Positions 57,950 to 64,000 of a stretch of DNA of 64,000 nt are shown piece by piece. The notes below the pieces were generated by a model, which saw nothing but the letters and a program-made list of their open reading frames with translations, ran no database searches and was not told the origin of the DNA. The position numbers were made by a program, and so were the translations under genes. Source of the stretch: Adineta vaga (Eukaryota; Rotifera). The DNA is taken from positions 5,456,001 through 5,520,000 of the forward strand of contig CP075494.1 of the NCBI GenBank assembly GCA_021613535.1, given 5' to 3'. The stretch's first letter is position 1. Each line of letters opens with the position of its first letter.

Positions 57950-58330
57950 TTAATGTTTCTGCTGTGATGGATAGTATGTAACTCCACTACCACCAATTCT
58001 TCCATCATGATTCAAATCAATATGTGTTGCTTGTTCTATTTTGCCAACAAGACCTAACAAATACCATAAAATTCACTGGTGTTTATATATTCTGAGATAC
58101 ACATTACCTCCACTTGGTGGTGATCTATATCCACCGATAATACCATCACGATTAAGATCAATATGTGTCACACGTTCGATTTCACTTATTGGACCGGCTC
58201 CTCCAATTCGTCCATTTTTATTTAAATCTATTCCTAATGTCTCTTCAATTTCGTCATTAAGAAAATCTATATATATATAAAGATACATCAAATTCAACAT
58301 TCCAAAACAGAGCAAGCTATACATACTCAT
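57950..58330 (-). CDS. Mini-protein with three DxNxDG calcium-loop repeats (copy B)
   Basis: Three exons (58330-58327, 58266-58108, 58053-57950) join to 88 residues. As in copy A at 44288, the first coding exon is four bases (ATG plus A). Exon 2 holds two repeats (IEETLGIDLNKNGRIGG and IERVTHIDLNRDGIIGG) and exon 3 one (IEQATHIDLNHDGRIGG), ending in a similar QQKH tail. The loops keep D-x-N-x-(D/N)-G-x-(I/V)-G-G, and the acidic residue at loop position 12 is again missing. The exon design and C-terminal KH show common ancestry with copy A. It is about 230 bp from the NHL gene, tail to tail. Function unknown. Confidence 0.75.
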
Positions 58331-58693
58331 ATGTACGTTGTTAAGTTCCTTCTTATTGAAAACATTTATGCCTTTTTCATGCATAGTTCTTTCCTATTTT
58401 ATATTCCAATATAAATTACAATTTGATATTCTTTACTTTCATTCACAAATCATGTTATAAATTATACATTAAACTATTGAAAGGAAAAAAGTCGTACCCT
58501 GGAAGAACCTCTGACGATGTTTTGATCTTTGTACTGTTTTATGGTTTTTGTATCTTGATAAGAAACACTGTAAAATGAGATAAAAACCTCTCACTATTTT
58601 TATTTTCGTTTTCGTTTACGATTTCAACATACACCTGTTTTTTACTTACATATAGTGTCTAGCTAAGTTTTCTCTTGATAGAAAGCTTTCAGA
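58331..58693. other. Intergenic, divergent promoters
   Basis: Separates the minus-strand mini-gene copy B from the plus-strand ethanolamine kinase. No further gene is seen. Confidence 0.4.
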
Positions 58694-59707
58694 ATGGAAT
58701 CATTTCCAATTATTGAAAACATCACTCTATCATTTTTAAATGTTTCAAATGAAATTTATCCATTAATTAAATCAATTCGTCCCGATTGGACTTTATCTAA
58801 TACACGTCTCGTAACATTTACTGAAGGTCTTACTAATACAATCTTAGGTCTATTTGATATACGAACTCCAGCTGATGATTCAAATGCATTAGTAATTAAA
58901 ATTTACGGTCTTCAAACAGAATTATTTATTGATCGTCAAGCAGAAATAAAAGCAATGACAAAATTCTATGAACATGGCGTATTTCCACAACGTGTTCTCA
59001 TTCAATTTACGAATGGAGTCATCTATGAATATGCATCAGGTCAAACATGTACGAGAGATAACGTACGGGATGAACATATTTCGCGATTAGTTGCAATTAA
59101 ATTAGCACAATTACATAATGTAACAATTGATGAGGTTAAAAAACCTTATATTATGTTACTTTTACGTCGATTTATTAAATTGTTGAATGTTAATAATTTC
59201 GATTTAACATCTATTATATCAGATGTTGATATGATCGAAGAACAAATTCTTCCACGTCTAATTCCTGATCCAAAAATCGGTATTGATCTTGTCTTATGTC
59301 ATAATGATTTATTGGTTAAAAATATCGTTTATAATGAAAAAGATCAAACAGTATCATTCATTGATTTTGAATATACACATGTTAATTACGCATTATTTGA
59401 TGTGGCCAATCATTTTGTGGAATATGCGGGTGTTGAAAACGCAGATTTTGATATATATCCTAGTCGAGATGAACAAAAACGGTGGTTAAAATTTTATTTT
59501 CAAACTCGAGCAATTCATGAACAAGTCATTGATGATAAATTATGTTTGGTAGTTGATCAATTTTCTGCATTGTCAAATTTAATGTGGGGACTTTGGGCAT
59601 TGGTACAAGCAAAAGTATCAAATTTAGATTTTGATTATGTTAATTATGCTAATAAGAGACTTGATCGATATAGAAAATTAAGAAAATTACTTTTTGAAAA
59701 TGAATAG
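58694..59707 (+). CDS. Ethanolamine kinase
   Basis: A single exon encodes 337 residues of the choline/ethanolamine kinase fold. LVTFTEGLTNTILG (39-52) is the nucleotide loop and K69 in VIKIYG is the ATP-binding lysine. The Brenner motif is at 202-210, CHNDLLVKN, with the catalytic Asp. FIDFEYTHVNYALFDVANHFVEYAG (222-246) is the choline-kinase motif with the Mg-binding Asp224. GxTN-type spacing and overall length fit ethanolamine kinase more than choline kinase. The enzyme phosphorylates ethanolamine in the first step of the CDP-ethanolamine pathway to phosphatidylethanolamine, in the cytosol. The gene has no visible introns. Confidence 0.9.
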   Translation: MESFPIIENITLSFLNVSNEIYPLIKSIRPDWTLSNTRLVTFTEGLTNTILGLFDIRTPADDSNALVIKIYGLQTELFIDRQAEIKAMTKFYEHGVFPQRVLIQFTNGVIYEYASGQTCTRDNVRDEHISRLVAIKLAQLHNVTIDEVKKPYIMLLLRRFIKLLNVNNFDLTSIISDVDMIEEQILPRLIPDPKIGIDLVLCHNDLLVKNIVYNEKDQTVSFIDFEYTHVNYALFDVANHFVEYAGVENADFDIYPSRDEQKRWLKFYFQTRAIHEQVIDDKLCLVVDQFSALSNLMWGLWALVQAKVSNLDFDYVNYANKRLDRYRKLRKLLFENE

Positions 59708-59750
59708 AAGATGTATTCAATCATCAGTTCTTCTTTTTTTAGTGTGATGA

Positions 59751-60755
59751 TTAATGTAGAAATATTTGAATAAAATCTCGTATTGAGTCATGCAATGCTT
59801 TTCGAAAAACCATTCCACCACTTAATGTATAAATATAAAATGGCATTCCATTTGTCACATAAGTCAAAAGAATAAATAAATTAAAAATAAAGTTATTTTT
59901 TGCTATTTGTACTGATGATCTTATTTCATATCGTGTCGCATTCGCATACAAATTTTGAATGGCTTGTGGAAGAGAGAATAACGTCAATAATATCACTTGA
60001 ACTAATAACATAAACAGAAGATGTTGATCCGTTTTTTTCATTCTCCATGAATGTTGTTCATTCAAAGTGACTACTTGAGTGATCGTATTTATTGTTACAG
60101 GTTGAATTCGACGACGAGTCATTTGTCGTGTGTTTACAATAGTCAAAAAACCAAATATAAACATGAGAATCGATGGAAGAAGAACACCTATTGATGTGAA
60201 TTCAGAATCGATCAATAATTGACACCACGTTGTTCGTCCATAACATTTCAATGGTGAATCAACAAGATTTGCTTCATAACAATAGAAGATTTGAGCATAG
60301 AGAAGAAAGCAAAGAAGTATGATGATGATCATGCCTCGTTGAGCATTTCGTAATGTACTTAGTCGACGATGATTAGCATGAAGAGATGATGATAACCATC
60401 GATCACATGTTGCCAATGTGATAAACCATGAAGCAATGGTTCGTGAAGTGAATAAGATAAAGATACGAATTTTACAAAGAGAATTGCTAGTATCGGTGAG
60501 ATCAGCTGACCAACCAGCGAGTAATCTTACGGCAACACCAGAAATGAGAGTAATGATACTAGCAATAGAAGAAGCAAGAAATAATGTTGCACATGGATTT
60601 GAGCGAAGTGTTCGTTGTGATAAAGCAAGACAATTGAGAAGATTACCGATAGTACCGAATATGAAGATGATAATTGATAAATAACGATTGAGATCAGATG
60701 TAATATTGTTTAAATACTGAATAAAAGCTGTATCCGACATCAATTTTCCAATCAT
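59751..60755 (-). CDS. Rhodopsin-like GPCR, intronless
   Basis: A single exon encodes 334 residues (ATG at 60755; a second in-frame ATG at 60740 is also possible). Seven hydrophobic helices are visible. TM1 has FGTIGNLLNCLAL with the GN motif, TM3 ends ATCDRWLSS (a C-D-R variant of DRY), and TM7 ends MPFYIYTLSG, resembling a degenerate NPxxY. An extracellular Cys in SLCKIRIF and one in KCYGRTTWC fit the conserved disulfide. The receptor is only distantly related to the pair at 5550 and 13135. It is 43 bp from the ethanolamine kinase stop codon, tail to tail. Ligand unknown. Confidence 0.86.
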   Translation of the reverse strand: MIGKLMSDTAFIQYLNNITSDLNRYLSIIIFIFGTIGNLLNCLALSQRTLRSNPCATLFLASSIASIITLISGVAVRLLAGWSADLTDTSNSLCKIRIFILFTSRTIASWFITLATCDRWLSSSLHANHRRLSTLRNAQRGMIIIILLCFLLYAQIFYCYEANLVDSPLKCYGRTTWCQLLIDSEFTSIGVLLPSILMFIFGFLTIVNTRQMTRRRIQPVTINTITQVVTLNEQHSWRMKKTDQHLLFMLLVQVILLTLFSLPQAIQNLYANATRYEIRSSVQIAKNNFIFNLFILLTYVTNGMPFYIYTLSGGMVFRKALHDSIRDFIQIFLH

Positions 60756-61536
60756 ATAAAACTTAATCTCTATTCAATAAGATATATGATGTTGATGTAG
60801 GAGGTGTTCAAAACAAAAATGAATTTTGTTCGAATTTATATAGAATCAATAATTAAAAGATGAAAAATGAATGGAGTTAATGGCATGTAAATATTTAATA
60901 TATCAGTTGAAGATATTAGAATAATAGAATTCCTGATATTTATTCTCGTTATTGAATCATTGATTTGAAACTAAAAGCTTTTTATTTCTGATTTACCTTT
61001 CTACTTTTTTACAGACTAAATTAAGTTTATTTAAAACAATACATTTGTTAAATATTATAACATTCCGTACCTGTACTTTCCTCTATAAGTCTTTGTCTTT
61101 CATAAATAGAAGTAATTACGAGAAAATGACCTGTATTAATATGATAAGTATGAACTCTTTGATGTCGGAAAGCGTCTATCCGCGTGTTGACGTTTTGCAC
61201 ATATTATTGTTATTATGATACTGATTCAAAGTTCAGAAAAAAAGATACGTCTCTACTTTTCTTACCATGACGTCGCAACAACAGTTTTATCAAGCTAAGA
61301 TGAAAAGTGAAAAGTCGCTTTGAGGAAGTCTAAATGATACTACTGAGAATGATGTATGAAAAGCTTCAACATAGGGTTAAAAACAGACAAGATACGATAC
61401 TATAGTATTTATAACGTTAGGAAAAAATCAGTTCTATACAAATTTTTTATTTTGATTTACACTTAATAAAAATAATTCTAATAAAATACATGGAACAAAT
61501 CAATGAAAATACCAAATATTATTTTGTAATTAATCA
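60756..61536. other. Intergenic, no gene seen
   Basis: About 780 bp of AT-rich sequence between the start of the GPCR and the 3' end of the beta-helix gene. No exon is supported. Confidence 0.4.
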
Positions 61537-64000
61537 TCAATTTTCATTATTACGTTGTAACATATCACGACCCCATTCAATAATAGTTTGAACATCAGGT
61601 GTAACTTGAATTGTAGTATTTCTATCTAATCCATATGATTGCCATTCTTTTAGATTAAGTTTTGTTAGTATACCATCCACTGTACATGGAAAATAGGCTT
61701 CAGTATTAGCTGGAATAAAGATTTTATTATCGGCTAAATATGGAACAAATAAATCGTCAGTATTACAATTACCAATAAGATAAGGTACATAATCTTCATA
61801 AAGTATACAAGTATTATTAACAAACACTTCATTCCATCCACTGTAACCTCGTCTAGGTGCATAATCACCCAGACATACATTACTACCAAAGTCAAGTTTA
61901 CCAGCATCTGCATAGACATAAATTTGATGATGATCTGTTTTTGAATGACCCATATAATTTTTCTTTCCACCATATATCATAAAATTATAACTATCTTCAT
62001 AGAAACAACTACCATCGTCATGATCAAGAGGCCAAAGTGCATTATAATTATTAAAAATCGTATTATGATGAATATAATTCGTATGCTGCCAAAGCGAAGG
62101 TAAACCATGTTGTACAGCATCACTTAAGATTGGTTGTCGATCCCATGAATTAATTGGTCCATGATCACTTGTTTCTCGTACTGTATTAAACAAAACATTC
62201 CAACAAAGTGTATGATTACCATAATAACCATCATTAATATTAATTGCTGCTCGAGGCATATTGAACATTAAATTACCAATAACAGACACACTTCGACTAA
62301 CAGCGATCAATACTGGAGATGATTGTTTAATATAAATACCAGTTTCATGTATAAGATTTGATTGTATTAATGTGTTGGCAGGTTGACTATTTACACTAAA
62401 ACCATCAATTCCATTTGTACTACCAACGAGAATAATGGCTGAATCAGCTAACCAAACAAATTCATTTAAAGTAATCGATGTTCTATCATTATAATCGATT
62501 AATGCTATACCATTACTACCCAATTGTGTAAATAAATTACGTGTTATTCTCACATTCTTTGTATTCGTTAAATATATTGTACCACCTCGATGAACGGACC
62601 AATCACCACCACCTGGTACCATATATTCACTCATATATGTACTACTTGTTTCTGTAAATATTAAACCTTGTATTAAAATATTTTTAATAGCATCTTCTAT
62701 ACTATTACCACCCATGGAAATAAGACATGGAATTTGACTGGCGACGAAAACTTCTGGCATAGTTTCATTTAACATAAAATAGAGAGTACCAGTATCTTTA
62801 TCTAAAAACCATTCATTTGGTGAATCGAGTTCTTCAAATATATTCGATACATAATAAGCACCACCACTATCCATACCACGTGCTTCTTGAAATCCTCCTC
62901 GACCAAACATAATCGTATTTTCAGTGCGATTAATTGATGCAATTTCAAATACCCAACTACCCCAATAACCACCATGTAAAGCATGTACGAAACCAGTAGA
63001 AGGATTAGTCCATTTAGCAAGATGAGGTAATGTTTTATTATCGACAGTAATACCACGTGGTGTACGATAATTATCACCACCTGCTGGTAAAGATGTACTC
63101 CAAAAATTGGTTGGTGGATTAAAAACAGAAGCACCTCCACCAAGACCAAGTTGATAATATGAAAATACTGTTCCATTACGATAAGGTTCTTGAATAACAA
63201 TTTCTACGCTTGCATTCGAAATTCCTGGCCACCATCTATGTACATCAAAAGCAAATCCTGCATCTTTAGCATATAAACCATGAGTAGAAGGATCACCATT
63301 TGGATATTTTGCAATAATTGCTCGTTTACCATCAATATACAATTCATTAAATAGATCAAGGTTCACATTAGATGGTACTTGAGCTTTCATAATTGTACCA
63401 CCAGATGCTGTTTTTCTATGAACGGACCATTGTAAATGTAATGGTGTACCACCACTTAATACAACACGTTCATCTTGATAATTTTCAATCACCAAATTAT
63501 TATCATTTGTAGTTAATGCAATAGCACCTATTTGACTACTAATAGTTGTAGCATTTGTACCAAGATAATAAGTTCCTTCACGTATAATAATACATAACAT
63601 AGAATCATCGCCATATAAAACACGTAATGTACGTGTCATTGATAGAGCAGCTAGAATAGTTTTCATTGGTTTTTTAAATGTACCATCGAATGTATCATGT
63701 CCTAACGAATCATGAACAAATAGTTTTCGACGACAAGTACTTTTTTTTCTTTCAGATATAATTTTAAACGATCGATCAGTACGATAGATTGTATCATTGC
63801 ATTGATTCATTTGAAAAGCACTTTGACTAACTGCTATCCATTTATCTTTCCAAAATGCAGGTGCTATGTAACCAGCCATTTCAATTGTAAATGCACGTAA
63901 TGCACAATCATCAGTTAGATTAACAACAGGATTATTGACAGTACCAAGACGAGAATCAGAAATAAAGAAACTCATTGATTTAAGATCATTTTCTGTACAA
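61537..64000 (-). CDS. Right-handed beta-helix (pectate-lyase-fold) protein, 5' end outside window
   Basis: The frame is open from the stop at 61537 to the right edge, over 820 codons with no intron. The ATG at 63975 is not the true start, because an in-frame reading continues upstream (CTENDLKS) to base 64000. A DUF-like N-terminal part (HDSLGHDTFDGTFKKPMKTILAAL, then IIIREGTYYLG) is the typical opening of right-handed beta-helix proteins, where parallel rungs follow: NVRITRNLFTQLGSNGIALID, TSITLNEFVWLADSAIILVG, NTLIQSNLIHETGIYI, then SVIGNLMFNMPRAAININDG. Such proteins bind or cleave polysaccharides. No catalytic set can be named. Uninterrupted length in this intron-rich region suggests possible bacterial origin, which is inference. 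A signal peptide, if any, lies outside. Confidence 0.82.
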   Translation of the reverse strand, partial: CTENDLKSMSFFISDSRLGTVNNPVVNLTDDCALRAFTIEMAGYIAPAFWKDKWIAVSQSAFQMNQCNDTIYRTDRSFKIISERKKSTCRRKLFVHDSLGHDTFDGTFKKPMKTILAALSMTRTLRVLYGDDSMLCIIIREGTYYLGTNATTISSQIGAIALTTNDNNLVIENYQDERVVLSGGTPLHLQWSVHRKTASGGTIMKAQVPSNVNLDLFNELYIDGKRAIIAKYPNGDPSTHGLYAKDAGFAFDVHRWWPGISNASVEIVIQEPYRNGTVFSYYQLGLGGGASVFNPPTNFWSTSLPAGGDNYRTPRGITVDNKTLPHLAKWTNPSTGFVHALHGGYWGSWVFEIASINRTENTIMFGRGGFQEARGMDSGGAYYVSNIFEELDSPNEWFLDKDTGTLYFMLNETMPEVFVASQIPCLISMGGNSIEDAIKNILIQGLIFTETSSTYMSEYMVPGGGDWSVHRGGTIYLTNTKNVRITRNLFTQLGSNGIALIDYNDRTSITLNEFVWLADSAIILVGSTNGIDGFSVNSQPANTLIQSNLIHETGIYIKQSSPVLIAVSRSVSVIGNLMFNMPRAAININDGYYGNHTLCWNVLFNTVRETSDHGPINSWDRQPILSDAVQHGLPSLWQHTNYIHHNTIFNNYNALWPLDHDDGSCFYEDSYNFMIYGGKKNYMGHSKTDHHQIYVYADAGKLDFGSNVCLGDYAPRRGYSGWNEVFVNNTCILYEDYVPYLIGNCNTDDLFVPYLADNKIFIPANTEAYFPCTVDGILTKLNLKEWQSYGLDRNTTIQVTPDVQTIIEWGRDMLQRNNEN

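Noticed and set aside
1-64000. Intact transposable element genes (reverse transcriptase, transposase, integrase)
   Set aside because: No long frame has the motifs of these enzymes; only the 8430-8890 block remains as a possible element relic.

Overview
The window looks like nuclear DNA of a bdelloid rotifer. The basis is inference from composition and content: the DNA is AT-rich, introns are mostly 50-80 bp with clear GT-AG borders, genes lie close together on both strands, and the families present are ones known to be expanded or acquired in bdelloids (rhodopsin-like GPCRs, FG-GAP and NHL repeat proteins, TPR-ADP-ribosyltransferases, Argonautes, intronless bacterial-type enzymes). There is no plasmid or viral backbone, no rRNA, no CRISPR array and no intact transposon ORF. 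I recognised no tRNA by eye.

Layout. 0.6-2.6 kb: a decayed ionotropic glutamate receptor (minus). 3.2-5.2 kb: LYRM1 (minus), a decayed fragment abutting it, and an NmrA-like NAD(P)-binding protein (plus). 5.5-14.2 kb: two paralogous GPCRs flanking an EF-hand/purple acid phosphatase fusion, a GC-elevated block behind a TATA/initiator-like promoter, and a membrane ART-like gene interrupted by two stop codons. 14.4-22.9 kb: a giant type II membrane protein with 28 FG-GAP repeats, a frameshifted GPCR and a decayed flavin monooxygenase, all minus. 23.2-26.8 kb: a complete 14-exon Argonaute with an intact D-E-D-H tetrad, which I spliced by hand (955 aa). 27.8-37.2 kb: pirin, an ADP-ribosylglycohydrolase, an acylatable ART with 19 TPRs, a degenerate ART-LRR protein and a SPRY-META protein. 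38-44.8 kb: a small receiver-like protein, a small Ser/Asn-rich gene with a possible heat-shock element, an RBR E3 ligase, a sorbosone/glucose dehydrogenase and a mini-protein of DxNxDG repeats. 45.3-52.2 kb: two tandem stonustoxin-family/FN3/ART-like genes, the first broken and the second intact, sharing gene-conversion-like tracts. 52.3-64 kb: a FUSC-like membrane protein, an NHL repeat gene with a truncated duplicate, a second DxNxDG mini-gene, ethanolamine kinase, another GPCR, and a beta-helix protein that runs off the right edge.

Two themes connect the genes. First, ADP-ribose/NAD chemistry is concentrated here: five ART-like genes (one TPR-ART, one ART-LRR, three with a YHGT-type domain) and one putative eraser, the ADP-ribosylglycohydrolase, which is 0.5 kb from the TPR-ART. 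Second, gene copies are at many stages of turnover: intact paralogs, single-lesion copies, conversion tracts and relics. That is what duplication, gene conversion and decay in such a genome would be expected to leave. All functional assignments rest on motifs read by eye; no database search was possible.
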